Shown piece after piece: positions 1-13,600 of a stretch of 64,000 bases of DNA (within the stretch, counting starts at the first letter, position 1; the number at the start of each line of letters is the position of its first letter). Below the pieces are notes generated by a model. It made no database searches and had not been told where the DNA came from. It saw nothing but the letters and a program-made list of their open reading frames with translations. Source of the DNA: Xylona heveae TC161. Its lineage: Eukaryota; Ascomycota; Xylonomycetes; Xylonales; Xylonaceae. Both the position numbers and the translations under genes were made by a program. Location of the stretch: positions 372,001 to 436,000 of the forward strand of contig NW_017264206.1 in assembly GCF_001619985.1 (NCBI RefSeq), in the 5' to 3' direction.

Positions 1-65
1 AAATGGTCGTACAGAGCATTGTAGACCCAGTATATCCACTTAGTATTGGATGCCATGTTAGTCTT

Positions 66-2493
66 CTAAATTAATATGTAGGTCATATTTTCGAGCGGCC
101 TCACCTTTCCTGTATTTGACTCGAGCACGTGGTGCTCGACAGAGCAGAGTCCGTTTGAGGTCTCACCAAAAGTCAGAACGCGCCTGGATGTCGAGAATTC
201 CAAACCTCGCAGGGTCTTTCGATCGTAATTTTTACTTTTACGGTGATAAGAGCAGCGGATTCCCAAGAGATCTTCCCCGAACGACAAACATGCTTCGTGA
301 ATTTCCTCATCGTTGTTACCAGTCTGATAGTCTCCAAAGATGCTGTCGAGTGCGCAATTGTTGTAGGTGAATTTCATGCCGGCCACCCTTCCATGGGTAT
401 CAATTCGAACAGTAATTTTCGAAACTTCTTCTGCAGAAGCAGATGCAACACATGTTTTCCAGACTGGTTGCGACACTTTTCGAAGTGCATGCAGAGGAAC
501 AGTTCCATCGCCTGTTCTATCTTGCTTTGAGATTACTGCTGGCAGGTCTGATGACTCTGATAGTATGCCGATGGTCTTCAAAGATGGACTCCCCGTTGAT
601 GAAACTGAGGTATTCCGGAAGAGGCCAAAAAAGCCCGTTATAACTATTACATTGGTGCTTTTGTCTGTGACCAAGGAGGAATTTGGAGTTGAAGTTGAAT
701 TGAGCACAAGCCTGCGTTGTGAGTTGGTATATAGCTGTACAATCAGATTAATTCATGAACCAAGTTTCTAGTATATATGTGCCACTCACTATGATTGATT
801 CTATGCCTCGGTCCGTAGCTGAGACTTCTACAGAAACTATCCTTTCACCGCCCGGACCATCAATGACCCTGCAAAGACGGCTACCAACACAGGGGCCCCA
901 CTTTATTGATGGCTTCTGGTAATACTCAAATTCTAATCCGGTAATAGCTTCATCTTGACGCGTAAAAAATGCATTTATCTGGACTAATTTCTCCAGTAAA
1001 TTGTCCTTTGGATTGCCAAAGTAGCAAAGATGCCGAGGCTCCGATTCATGCAGCTGAATTCGAGATGAAACGTCAATGGCAAGGCAGGATGAGGGTAATA
1101 AATGTGGTGTCCACAGTAACGGTGATACCAGCTCGTTTTCAGGCCCGAATTTTACTCCTCTGAGTTTCAGACTCTAAAAAGAAAGTCAATATTGTAACAG
1201 CGACAATATATTTTGGATGAGAATTTTCGTGGCGGCCCTACTTACATCGAATTCGAGATATAATCCGTCGCGTTCCTGGTATGACCCTACACCGTGATAT
1301 ATGCAATCTGTCCCGGAATTTTGAAGACCAATATATACCTCATCGGAAGAGCTTTGTTTGAATCCTAGACCAACAATACCACTTTCTGCTCCATAAAGCA
1401 CAACTTGGCCAGAGCAAGGACTGCATCGGCTCTTGTAATGATTGAATGATTTGGTCGGCTCACCATAATAACGATAGCCGTACCCGAAGGACTCATCTAA
1501 CGAAGACCATAGACCAGCGATAAAGGCTGAACGTCCGACTCGAAGAAATGAGATATGGATAGGGGCGGCTAGCAAAGAAACTGGAATAAACCCTCTTTTT
1601 GGACCAAGAGGTACTCTGGAGGATATAACGCTGCACAGTCTATGAGCATGGTAATAGATTCTGTGCAGGTTTTGCAATGAGAAAGCCGCTCGTCCAGTTC
1701 CATGATTTAGGTTCCGGGTTAGAATCTTATATTTGACTTCGAATGTAGAAGCACCCCTCCCGCTGATCAGATCAGCATATGGAATGTCAGCTTCGTAGCG
1801 GTTCCTCCAGAAATGATTCGAGAGCGTTGCAAGCCTTGCGGCTAGGCTGATGGCCCTTAGGCAATGAAGGTCTGCCGGAGGCAAGTACTGCAGCACCAGG
1901 GACATGACTTCACAAGGGAGTTTCAGCAGTTGATCGGTTTTTGAACGCTGGAGAATTGCAATCACGGCTTTCTCTTCGTCTCTCTCCGGCAGGTGACAGT
2001 CTTCTAGGTCTTCCCAGAAAACTGGAAGAGGGTGTGCAAACACTGAATCTTCATCTTCGTCACACGGAATGGAATGACATGATACAGAGCGGCTGTCACG
2101 ATCAATGTAGGTTGCAGCTCTGTCTGTCTGGAACATCACGTGAAAATGGATATCTTGTAGAAGCATACAGAGGGTAGTGGGAATTCCCATGAGCCCTATA
2201 GCTTGGAGAGCCTTTGAAAGGATTTGAAGGCATGCTGAGTGAACGCCGAAATTGACCGAGCCATCGTCATCATCATGTCCAGCTCTATAGGTCTTCGACA
2301 AGCCGTGAAAGTAGTGTAATTTGCGGCGGGATATTTTCAGAGTTTCTACCCTGGAATCAATCCATCTAACTTTCGGACTCATCAGTCAATGCTCTATTAA
2401 TCACTATGGTAGCGTACTAATATATAGATTGTTCATCCAATCGATCTCAGTATCACCAAGATTCATGCCACACATGTGACATCGGAGCGACAT
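66..2493 (-). CDS. F-box protein, DUF7600-like, copy A (5' end damaged or rearranged)
   Basis: Coding exons are 2382-1246, 1173-790 and 734-66, giving 729 aa from the ATG at 2382. An F-box-like segment lies near residues 154-195 (LPCEVMSLVLQYLPPADL). F-box proteins are substrate receptors of SCF ubiquitin ligases; the target here is unknown. The gene is a paralogue of the one at 26158-28651: the two later introns sit at the same positions and the middle exon is exactly 384 nt in both. The sister gene also has a first exon encoding a CxxCG start. A counterpart is readable here at 2493-2418 (MSLRCHMCGMNLGD), followed by a 52-nt intron-like stretch (2417-2366), the same length as in the sister. 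Joining them does not keep frame because about 4 nt are missing after the acceptor. Either translation starts at 2382 without the Cys exon, or the copy is decaying. Confidence 0.8.
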
Positions 2494-4452
2494 GCTTGTA
2501 TTGGACTTTTGTTCCACTCAAGATCTTGAGAGTGAAAATTGCTATTTAGAACGATGGCTGCAAGATAGAACGTCATTACTCGTGGCATTTGGGACGCATT
2601 TCAGGCCATGACGGCTGTAGGATTGTGGCATGCGACCAGCGTCCCTTGCAGAATTGCCCCAGATCTCGTCTATCAATGTACTCCGGATACCCACCTCTGC
2701 TCCATGGCAGGGAAGTCAGTCGGTAGACTACACTCAAGTTTGTCGCTTGCAGTGAAATCAACTGAATGAAACCATATGCCGATCGACAGAAAGCGATTTC
2801 AAATCCATGGCTGAACACAAATGCTTCCGTATCGATGTTATATCTGCGGGTTGCCGCTTGGTCAATTAACCCGATCATGGTTGGATCGCCTTACCTGTAG
2901 TAGGGTTTCCGTGCGATTGTGTAGATTATAACGTGTTACTAGGGTGTCCGTTGGTCTGGTCTGGGTCGGTCTTTGCCCGAAATTTCCACACCAAGGTGGT
3001 CTTTAAGGTAAAGACCAACCTCCAGACCGGGCGTGGGTGATTTTTTGACTAAACCCATCTATGCATAAATGTGGTATAAATGTGCATATTTTGGGCAAAT
3101 CACCAGCATTCTCAGCATAATTTTGCTGGCTGATTGTTGATGTATTTCCTAAAAAGGTAATGTTGGTGGTGATCACGGACCGGTGGAGGCATGTTCAAAA
3201 AGACCGACCCAAGGTGGTCTGGTCCTACTCTCAAATTTCCCAACTTGGTCCGGGTTGACTGTGTAAAAGACCAAAGACCACCGGTTTCCACCGGCCCCAA
3301 CGGACACCCTAACCGCGACAGTCATTCATGACCTACAAACCTACAATAGTCAAGTAAAGAATAAAATGCAGTGTGCACAATATAACTTCATAGGTCATAA
3401 ACAATGACAGTAAACCAATTTATTCATAGTCCTAATGCTGTGCAATCGGCATGTAGTAAGGAGGAAGTTAGTCGAGAGTGTTATGTTGAACAAACCAGAA
3501 AATAAAGAATAGAATCGAGAAAAAAAGGTTAAAAATTGAATATGGAAAAAAATAAAAATAAGAAGAAAACAGAAAAGAAAAAAGAAATAATTAAGTAAAA
3601 AATTAAAATAAAAATGAAGGGACCGATAACGGCTTAACAAAATAAAGCAAAAAAAGAGGAACGAAAAAAAGGATATAACAAATGAGCGAAAAGAGGAACT
3701 TAAGATAGAATATTCCACCCATGAAACCTAAGTAAGGTTGCCTCCTGTATCCATTCACATATTTCAGAACATTTTTTCAGAAATTGCCGCCCTGGTTTCA
3801 AGCAGGTGTATATCCGGTATCGAAGTTAATAAATAATCGCATTGCCAGAATGGACGAGGGAAAGAATTTTAATTAGAAGAATAAGTTAAGAGAGTCGCGC
3901 AGAGAGAAAGAGGAAACAGAATAGAGTAGTAGATTAAAGGGAGGAAGCGAGAACCAGAAATGCTATATATTACTGAGGTAAAAAAGAAAATAAATAAAAA
4001 AATAAGTAAAATAAAAACGATATGGTATAAAGCCCATGATCACATCATATTCATTCATTCATATTCTTATCCGCATTGCAAATGTAAAACATAAACAAAA
4101 TACCACGCGATCATAAATATATTCGTCGTGCGTCATATGCTCGTCTAGTGTCGTGCAATCATAACTCATAATGTAGCATAAGAGGTTGCGCAAATACGGT
4201 AGCACGTTGCGCTGTGTTGCGTCATGCCGTGCACTCCATGCCATGCCGGTAGTTGTGTTCGATAATGTAAGAAGCCAAATAGCAAGTAGTAATCGGATCC
4301 AAACGGCCGGTTCAATACCACCAAGGTGTGAATAATAGAGAGTTTTGTGTAACAATGCCAGAGGAAAGAATATAAACTCTCCTCGAAGAACAAGGCGCGC
4401 GATTGGTTCGTCTCGTAACGCCAGCAGCGGAATGATTGGCCAAGAGGACCGC
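2494..4452. other. Intergenic region with one MITE and A-rich sequence
   Basis: No recognised gene. It holds the MITE at 2942-3309 and then a strongly A/purine-rich stretch (about 3480-4020), made largely of AAAAT and GAAAA runs on the plus strand. A 100-codon frame at 2576-2878 (minus) has no recognisable domain and is not called. Confidence 0.6.
2942..3309. mobile_element. MITE copy 1, 368 bp, TA target duplication
   Basis: The element starts GGGTGTCCGTTGG and ends with the exact reverse complement, CCAACGGACACCC, and is flanked on both sides by TA (2940-2941 and 3310-3311). It has no transposase frame. The subterminal parts are rich in GGTCTGG/GGTCTTT motifs in both directions. A second copy in inverted orientation lies at 28852-29130. 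The TA duplication and short perfect ends fit a non-autonomous Tc1/mariner-type DNA element; the superfamily is inferred from the TA only. It sits about 450 bp upstream of F-box copy A. Confidence 0.85.
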
Positions 4453-5317
4453 TTATACACGCCTTTCGTAAAAAAAGGACGACCGCGACACGGTATTTCC
4501 TTCGTAGCTTCCGCTGGAGCCGCCTCTGCCGCTGTCACTACTAGCGCGGCTGCTTCCGACACTTTCGTTACTGCTGCCGACGCTGGCCTCATATGCCCCG
4601 TCATCAGAGTAAGTGCTTCGGCGGCCAGTACCGATTGCTACGGGGAGGCCCTGGATGATGCCATTGCTGCTGCCCCGGTTGTGGTATCCGGCAGGATACA
4701 TGCCGTCATTGACGGAGAAATTGCGACAAATCAGGTACGCTCGCATGGCTGCATTTTCGCGTGCCAGTTTCTCGCTTTCGTAGCCAGTGTCTGTTTGGTA
4801 TTCGCGATTGTTGACGCGGACTGTGCATGTGTATCCGGCAGATGTGCGGTAGGAGCCGTAGAGAGGATCAGGCCAATGACGCCGGTGGCAGAGACCTGAT
4901 TGGGCAGTAATTAGTAGCGTGAACTCAAAGAATATCTCTCTGGCTTATTTTAAAAGCTACTCGGACAGCCAGATCACTCGCATCCAAGGCAAAAGGATGA
5001 AGAGAAACTTAATTGAAACAGGTGAGAAGCTTAGAGACTGAGCAATGCGCCAGAGAATTAACGGGACAGACTTGATCCTATGCACATGGCAATTGGACAA
5101 TGCCTGGGTTGCCCGCAAATGCATGGCCTGATGCTCGGGGAGAAGAGAAGAGAAGACACCCTTCTCCAGATATCGAAACACACGAAAAGGTTGAAAAAAA
5201 GCCGTTGGGCAGAAATGAAATCGGAAGCCAAGAACAGTAACAATTTTAGGCACAAAGAAAACGGCCGTTTAGAGAAACTAAAAGAAGCTTACTTGACAGG
5301 TACTGCATATAGTACAT
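4453..5317 (-). CDS. Small protein with a double-stranded-RNA-binding motif
   Basis: The proposed model joins 5317-5293 (MYYMQYLS) to 4895-4453 through a 397-nt intron (GTAAGC...ATCAG), giving about 155 aa. The first half reads like one dsRBD: helix 1 with LCHRRHWPDPLY, a beta region with AGYTCTVRVNNREYQTDTGY, and the closing helix ESEKLARENAAMRAYLICRN. The tail is a Gly/Ser/Arg-rich, probably disordered stretch. Single-dsRBD proteins bind dsRNA or help Dicer-like or editing enzymes, but the sequence does not show the role here. The intron is long for this genome and the reading frame stays open upstream of the chosen ATG, so the 5' end is uncertain. The dsRBD call is firmer than the start. 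Confidence 0.6.
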
Positions 5318-8300
5318 GACGAACAGGGTCGTGAATGGATGCTTGAAGAATTTTCTGACTTGTTCTTTTGCTCCGACAACGTGGTAATTGAACAATCCCA
5401 GGCGCGACGATGGTAAGTGTTGCTGTGTTGTAATCGTTGCGTTGTCAATCCCTCCCTTCTAATATGCCTACCGCAATGATGGCCTTGTGCGAGCAAAAGG
5501 AACGACTCTCAAGGACTTTGGTGGCCCGAGGCTGCTCTAGGTTGCGCTTTTTTAGTGGCACAATATTTCAGTAACACAGCAGAAAGGATGCAGTTGCTTA
5601 GAGAAGAAGAAGGGTGTTGGTGTTTGACGTCAATTGCAGAACCGTCATCATGTGCAAAGACATACCACGGTGGACTGACGTTCAGCCTTGAGGGGAAAGC
5701 AATTATCTGCCAAACCAGGTGGGTGATGCGTTGGCCTTTGTCAACCATATGGCAAACAAGTCCGCCCCGCTGCGGGACACGAGTGGATTTTATTGCGGTC
5801 GGCTTGCAGCAGCAATTCTCCTAAAAAGCCCATGCCTTGTTGACATATATTATGCATTGGTCTGCTTATTTTTCCTACCTTCCGGTATAATGCAGGTGTT
5901 CTGCAAAGTCATTTTGATAGTGACACTCATATAATGATGCGTTGTCCTGCATTGTCACCATCAGGACCAATCGAGGCCACCCCCCAAAAGAAAAGAACCC
6001 AGTCGGCGGCAACTACCTGATGAGATCCAAGGGCGACGCCTCAGCGTGCCGATCCGCCTCATGTACAGGAGGGATGGAAGTGGATGGATGAGTGGGTGGG
6101 CGGGCGTCTGCGAGGGAGAGCGCGGGAGAGGGGCAAAATGATACCAAACAAGGAAACGCATCCAAGCTTCCGCAAAATCGTCTCGATTGCTCTCTGCAAA
6201 ATCGATCATGGATCATGCTACAAAATGCGTGTGTCCGTCGAGAAGGAAGCCCATGTCCCTACAGTTTCACGGAACCCTCGCCCGTAGGGGAAATGAGATA
6301 GCAAGCGCGCGATTGAAAGAACCATGTTTGCCCAGACACGTCTGCGTGTAGTCTGTGCGTGCACCGTTGAGGGTTTCGACTCTTTTTGACCGCCACTAAT
6401 GCATTTGCCGCATCAGAGCAAGCATTCATGAGCGTTTGTACCCAGGCAGGTTGGCGTGGTCGTTGCAAAGGTTGTCATGAGTTGTCGGAATATTGAGTTA
6501 CTGCGAGAGGACATGTTTCTGCCCTTGAGGCCTAGCGAGTTGAGAATTGCAGGATAAAGAGCTACGACAATGATGCCAGATCTGCTAGAATACCAAAAAG
6601 TATCGCCGACTAAGAGACCACAGTCTGATGTGACACAGGGTGCATGAGTCTCCTAAGTCCCAACCCCAAATGGATCTTACGAACCACTCCTAATAACGTG
6701 AACCGCCCACGGGCCAGATGTCGGTAGCGGAAACCGAGAAAATGGAGATAATTTTGCGCTAGGGCAGTGGTAAGAGATGAGATGATGTGCTCGAGGACTC
6801 TAGCTATGAAAAGCAGAGAAATTGGTGGCACGGCCCAGTGGGGAAACAAGGCGACACTGATGATGCAGCGTGGCAGGCGGGGCCCAACATCCCGGACGCA
6901 TTGATGAGTTGGCAAGTCCACTTGACGTCTCGGCGGAGGGATGATATGCAACGCCGGCCAGAAACGGCCATGGCAGACGGATAGAGGCCAGCGCGTGCAG
7001 GCAAGATGTCGCTCTTAAAGGAATTTTTTGACACGCGAAATTGATGCATGCTGATTATCGGGGGGTTTGACATTCTTGCATTTCATGTCGGCAACCAACA
7101 GCAACAGTGGCAGCAATAGCTGTCGTAGCAGTGGCAGTGAGCCACAGAGAGAATCATGTCCAAGGTCAACTCAATCAGTGGGTGAACGTTCTGTGCAATT
7201 TGCTTTTTTCGGAGTCCGGACGATCGCAAGGACCCACCGACGCCATGACCTGGGGAAATAACCCCAAGAGTTTGCCCAACGTGAACAGGGCCACGGCTCA
7301 TGTTTGGAGTGCCCTGTACAGGTGCGACGCGTGCGATTAATGAGTGGCAGGGCCCACTGTACATTTTGCATAGCGACTTGTGAGCAATAATGAGCCTCTT
7401 TTAAGTTGCCCTAGCACCGTCGCTTGCGTTCAGACTCGGAACTTCAGCTGGATCAGCCTAGCAAAGCGCCGGTTGATTTGGTTGGAAAGGCTTCATTCGT
7501 CAAGGGAAAGACCAGGCGTTGCGCGCAGATGCAAGGTGGCAGCAACTAAGCCAGTAGTTCTCTGACACTGCATCAATGCAATTTTAATCCTTTTGTCAAG
7601 ACACTTGCCTTTTCCCGAGTTCTCGCCACATCGCGGATGATGTCCCCCATCGCGGCTGTTCCTTCTCCATTTATTAAAATGACAGTTGAACCCCAGAAAG
7701 CGATACAGTCAGGTATCGTCAACCGAAGGCTATATACACCCTAGCTTCAGGGGTCCTTTCGAGGTTTCCCAAAGGGTGCGGGCGACAGTTTAGCCCACTT
7801 GGCGTTAAATCATGCTGATCACGAAAACTTCGCATCTCAATTCGTTGAGATCGATGATAGGATAATAAAAATCTAGTGTAAATCGTAACGGAGCGACATC
7901 GATTAGAAGAATGTCTTTTGAAGAAGACATAACCAAAACACTCATCACTGGAAGATCTGCCTGCTATTCGCTCAAACGTAGTTTATTGGTGGTTCTAGTA
8001 AGGGGTAGTCTCGAGAAGCCGAAAGGGAAAAAGACTTGTCCCATTTAGGGCAATGGACGTGATGCTGTCGAAGCGACGTATCAACCCTAACCTGCTGCAA
8101 CCTACCGACTAAAAAGCATTATTGATCTGTACAGGTAACCAATTGCAAATCTGGAAGGAGGACTGCTTTTCGGCTCTCTCTTTATGCCGTGTGCTACGCC
8201 AAAATCCAAGCGGGAGAAACAACGACGTGGAAATTTAGCCGCAAAGTGCACTTTTAGCAGACCAGCAAAATCATTGATAATGCCTTCCAGTAATAATTGG

Positions 8301-8486
8301 CTATCAAAGCTCAATTGCCCGAGAAAAACAAGCTTCAAATAGCATTCAGTGGAAATCGAATTTTCTCTGGCTAAAAAAAAAGGACCGGGTATTGCGCCAA
8401 ATTCTCCATCCTAAGCTAAATCCTTCCGAACGGAAGAGGAAGGGAAACGGGTGATATTTTTAATCCTGAATGCACACCATGCCATT
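5318..8486. other. 3.2-kb region without recognised gene
   Basis: Many short overlapping frames occur on both strands (for example 6610-6951 and 7083-7364, minus) but none shows a domain, a splice-consistent extension or biased composition. Part of it is probably the 5' region of the dsRBD gene and the 3' flank of the farnesyltransferase gene. I see no RNA gene. Confidence 0.5.
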
Positions 8487-10634
8487 TTACAAGCCGGACT
8501 TGGCTTCATACCAAGCCCGAGTTGTCTCCGGAACACCCCAAGGGATGACAAAAATGGGGTGAATCAATTTTACTCGATCTTCTTCGTCACAGATGGGCTC
8601 TTGAATCTCTCCATTTGAGTCAAGAACTCGAGGTGAGCTTGCCCAATGGAATGCCGCCGTCAGTGGAGTAATGGGCTTGTCCGGAGCAGTACCCATGTAG
8701 AAATAACTGTGCTGGGTTGAGCTCAGAGCCACGAGAGCGTAGCAAGAGTGATATGCATCCACGTGCCTAGTAAATGTTTCCATTTAGTCTGGATATATGA
8801 TTTGACATGTCATATCGGGTTCCGCTTACTTGCTTGGCTTATCTCGGAGGCCGCCCCGCTTGCCCTGACAGCAACAGAGAATGTATCTGGTGAGCCCCTC
8901 GCGACTGTAAATCGTTCCCACAGTCGGAGCGACAGGACCATCAAACGGCATCGGGCCATCTAAAGCCGCCTGGATTAATGGCCAGCAGCCGCCAGCCCAG
9001 TGGCTATAACAGCCATCCACCAATTTATTCGTCCGCCCGGCAAATCCACCCTCTGGTGCATGCTGCCGAGACGAAAGCCAGGATATTAAACGGGGTACAT
9101 CAAGGGTCCTAGTCCGATTCCGCAGTGTCAGTCTATTTGCGGTTGAGGGTAATTTCCCTTCGGAGAAAATGAGCTAAATCCTGCAAATAGGCGCTTACTC
9201 GTTGATGATTTTCTGCGGGTCATCCATGAGGCACAGACAAGCCAAGGCACAGAATGCAAAAGCACCATGCGCTTCATTATCAGGCGAGTCAGCGATGCCA
9301 CCCTCAAACGTTTGACCTAGACCTTATTAGCGGATGGTGATTTTGCGGGTGATGAATGGCTTCCAGGGTTTCTTTGACCAACATCTTGCCAGATATTCCC
9401 GTAATCCAGTGATGAGGGTATCACTATCATTTTGCTTTGCTGAGGAAGTAGAAGGCAGCTCAAGAGGAAGATTCAACAGAGACGCAATAACCATGGAACA
9501 ATATGCTCCGCTGCCCAGCCGTTAGATCCCCGACACGAGTCAAAAAGTACGGGAGATAGATCACAAACCGAACGTCTTCCTCGCCACCCACGCACACTTG
9601 AAATCCTCCGTCTCTTTGCTTAAGGTCTCCTAGCCAGCGCCACCTGATAAGGTTGGTCAAAAAATAAAGAGGAGTGCGGCACATGGGTTTCGCTTACATT
9701 GCTTTGCGGTCAATCAAATTAAGAGCTTCATCCCCACCTACCATGACAAGGCTCAACACAGCGGCATAGGATGGAGCGACATGTGAATAGTGTCCATGTC
9801 CGCCGCCAAACCCCCCATCGGGGTTTTGCATTGGCGTAAGTGTGGCAATAACCCTAACGGAAAGGGTGTCAGTAAATCTTTTCCCTTGCTTCCTTACACA
9901 ATGCTGAAACGACTTCAGCCCCACCCATGCATTCCAATTGTTTCACGCGGAATACGCGTGGAGAATAGATGCCCCCTCATGCGCGGGATCACACGTCATT
10001 GCAAAAAAACTCAAAGTATAAGATATTATAGGGATAAGGTATCAATGAGATCAATTACTTACTCTTCACGATATTGCGCGAGATCTTGTCCGAGAAGGTA
10101 AAGACATGTCAAAGCCCAGTAGACCATCCAGGGGCGACTTGCATCCGCTGCCACAAAGCCCGATGGAAGGCGACCTAAGCTACCTTGTAAGAAGGCAACA
10201 TGCCTCTCCCGATCTAATCGTGGAAGACCGTACGGATTGAAATCGAAAATGGCCCCACCGGCCGCTCTTTCAGCTGCAGCTAGCAGCGGCAAGCATTCCT
10301 GGATAGTACGGTTCTGGAGTTGAGATGTTTCGGTCTCCAGGGAGTCTTGAATTGGGGGCAGCGATGTAAACAGTGGTGGCACCAAGGGCGAATCCGCACC
10401 TGTGGGATGTTGTTGATGTCCGAAAAGGCGTTCGTCCTCCTCGTCGGATGCATCTATTGTCTCGGCTGAAGTATCGCTCAGCTCCTCAATTTTATTTTCA
10501 TCTCGATCCATGGTGCTGGCTGATATTGGGAACAGCTGATCTCGTGACTTGGATTGAGGAAAATTGGAGCTTGCAGTTGAAGGATGAAATTTGACCCCGC
10601 GTTTTCTGCTGGGGGCTCTGACGAAGATTGTCAT
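8487..10634 (-). CDS. RAM1: Protein farnesyltransferase beta subunit
   Basis: Seven exons: 10634-10063, 9853-9698, 9643-9569, 9510-9383, 9316-9199, 9108-8830 and 8766-8487, giving 535 aa. With the alpha subunit this enzyme transfers farnesyl to the CaaX cysteine of Ras, mating pheromone and similar proteins in the cytosol. The family signatures are all present: RHVAFLQGSLGRLPSGFVA, the Gly-rich repeats (NPDGGFGGGHG, KQRDGGFQVC, CQTFEGGI), the zinc-site Asp and Cys in DGCYSHWAGG, LRDKPSK, and the third zinc ligand His in AYHSCYALVALS. The N-terminus is longer and more acidic than in yeast Ram1. I chose the ATG at 10634 (MTIFVRAPSRKR) because the frame above it has no ATG. The first intron is 209 nt; the others are short. 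Confidence 0.93.
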
Positions 10635-13600
10635 GGGCTCCCAGGTGAGTGTTGTTTCCCTAGTCAATCATTGAATCATTTTTTCAAATGCAATCCGGCC
10701 CTTCGATCTGCCTTGGTATTGTCCTTTTGGTTTCTTTGTCGTTGCCTTTACTAAGGTATAGCTCGTCTTTTTTGTCCAGTCGGGCAAAGCTTCTCGGCAA
10801 GATCAAGTGACGCTGACACATCACCAATCGAGACACTCATAACAACATGCCTTTCTGTATCATCTCACATCCTGCAGATTATCGTTGGAGGTTGGCGACA
10901 TTGCAAATTTTAGAGTTGATGAATTTAGTGTACTCATTATATCATTTTCTGTCGACTTCTGTATTTTCAATAAGGAGGGATTCTTCCAGTGTCCATGTGC
11001 TCATGTGTTTCGCGTGGACTTGATCAAAGCTCTGTGTGTCACAAGCACACTGTGATTGAGGACCTGCATAATTTTGCCATGCTCACAGTCGGATGGTACG
11101 AGCAGGATGTGCGTCTGAAGATGGAGTTTACAGGAATTTTTATGCATAATCCGCGAGGTATCATTATTGATCCATCGCCATCAAAGTAGCGTTACTATTG
11201 TTACCGACCGACCGACCAGATTCTAGCCCCTCCAGAACACCCCGATTTGTCCCGTTATTTCTCTGCCTCGATTCATGTCTCTTTACTGTCAATACCTTTC
11301 AGATTTCATAAATTCTCTCCTGTAATGCAAGTTACATGAACCATCTGAATTACCGGAGTAATGAAGATGATTGATTGTAGGGGCCAGCAGGTACATGAGC
11401 GAGATCGATTGATCGATAGGTGTGGACTGCACTCTGTACCTCTGTACTCCGTATACCACCGAGGCACCAAAAATATGGTTCGCGCCTTAACATATTCCCC
11501 TGTAGGGATGAATCAAGAAAATTGGCGTGCTCGGCTTGAATGCGTGTGAATCTTTCATCACTGATGCTCACATCTCGCTTCCCCCGCACCTGAAGCAAGG
11601 GACCCGCACATGGGCCGATGTGAGGAGGCGGTTGGATGAAAATGAAAGAAGCCTAGGGAAAGGAAGGAGAGTTGGATGAGAACGCGAGGATCCAGCACAG
11701 AGCATGGAGAGTGGCCCAGGCTCGGGGCTTATTTATCTTGCGGGTAACAGACGGCGAGAAATTAGCCACCAAAGCCAATTAAAAATGTATTTTCTCCCGT
11801 CTCTCGCTTCATGATGCGTCTTGAGTCAAGCATTGAAGACATTGAACACCGTGATGAGAGACAAAATGCATTACGTCCTCGTCAACTACTTACAGGTATT
11901 CTTCGACTCTGCCAAGTGGATTGCGTGGTATCCACCTTTTCAAGTCTTTGAGCATCTTGTACTCTTTCGAGCTTAGAAAGAAGAAATCAGCGTACAAAGA
12001 ATACGTACAATCTTTTCAAACCGGTAACTTAGAGACCTAAAGGTCCGAGGTGGAGCAAGAATGATAATAAAGCAGAGACTTCCGTTCATGGCCGAAAAAG
12101 TTTAACTTGCTCTGGTGGATGATGCTTGTGGCTAAAGAGGTAAAGCGTGCTCGAGGAGCTCAATGCTTCGATTAGTATCCCGAGTAGCGAGGCTTCCCTG
12201 CTGCTCCAACACAGTAGTAACTCTCCTTGGTACGGTTCATGCTCCGGTAGTGGTTGAACCAACAAGAAAATGGACAATCGACCGACGAGGAACATGGTCT
12301 AAAAGTCAATGGCAGAGATCCGACCGAGGACGCTACGCACGAGTAGTAAAGTGAGATAACTTAAGTGTTGCGTACGATTCATACCGAGCGCTCGTAGTGA
12401 AGGGCCACTAGATTAGTGACTGAGTTGGCTTCCCCGATCAAACGGCCAGTCCCGTCCAGGGTTCCGCTGGTTCACCCAATGACAGGAACTGGAGACGAGC
12501 CATTTACCCGCCTTGGTGGCCGGTAAATGAACGTCTTGACATCCCGTCTATTCTCATGCTGGTTGACTTGCCTTTGTCGGTTTTTCGCTTGTCGGTCGAT
12601 AAGCATCCGTTCTACTCAGTACAGAGTAGTACTACTCCGATACTCTGATAGTCTGCGGTACTCCATTGTGCTGGTGATCTCATGTATGGCACGGCCCGAG
12701 ATCTCTTTCCCATACAGGTAGGTATGGTATACTGTGTTTACGGTCGGCAAATGTTCCAAAGTGGGGTTCCTCTCGCCATGTAAGCTGTATCGGAAAAACA
12801 AAGCGCCTTTCCAAAGCGTCCATTACCCCCAGAGATGGAGAGGGGGAGAGTCGGAGTAGTTTTTGACATGTGGGATTGCGGCATCGACTGCACGAGATCA
12901 TCAGGGGAGGGAACAAGTACTGAGGTGAGTTTCTACTTGATTGCGAAGTGCTAGGGAAGGAAGAGAAGCATCACGAGGAGGAGGTTTGGAGCCAGGGAGG
13001 GTCCAAGCCGAAGCGAGTGTAGCGTGCTGCCTCGTTGCCATTGGACGTGTCCGACAGCATGACAGGGATGAACGCTGCACGAAAACACCTCCAGCATCCA
13101 GTCGGGATGGATTTTTCCTGCACCGTTTCACTTCCCTTTTTTCCCATTTACCCCCGAATTACTGAAGGGCAAAGTTGCATCACCACGGAGCTCTATCTGA
13201 TGTATTGGGGGTACTTCATCGTTTTCATCAATTCTTTTTCTCTTCTCTCAGAGAAAGATGGACGTTACGGAGTACTGTTACCGAGTTGATATGTATGGAG
13301 ACAGGTCCAACAAACATTACATCTCGGATGTGAACGCTGAGGCCAACTGCCTTGATCGTCATCCTAGCACGATCCTACAGTTATACCCGAGCAGTCCCAC
13401 GGTCCCACAACACTCGAACCATTTCCACCACCGGCTACTCCCACCACCTCCTCCACCACCCCACCTACCTACATGCACCCACCTTGCACACACCTCGCGC
13501 GCACACACACCTTCACAACCCCCGGCCCGTCGCTTATTGCTGACCGCTACTTCACGCTCGAGCCAGTCACATCACCTTGTCCGTCCCCTCTAATCGTCCT

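Noticed and set aside
2367-2950. 100-codon frame 2576-2878 as an extra 5' exon of F-box copy A
   Set aside because: Nothing comparable occurs upstream of copy B, and no splice links it to the gene.
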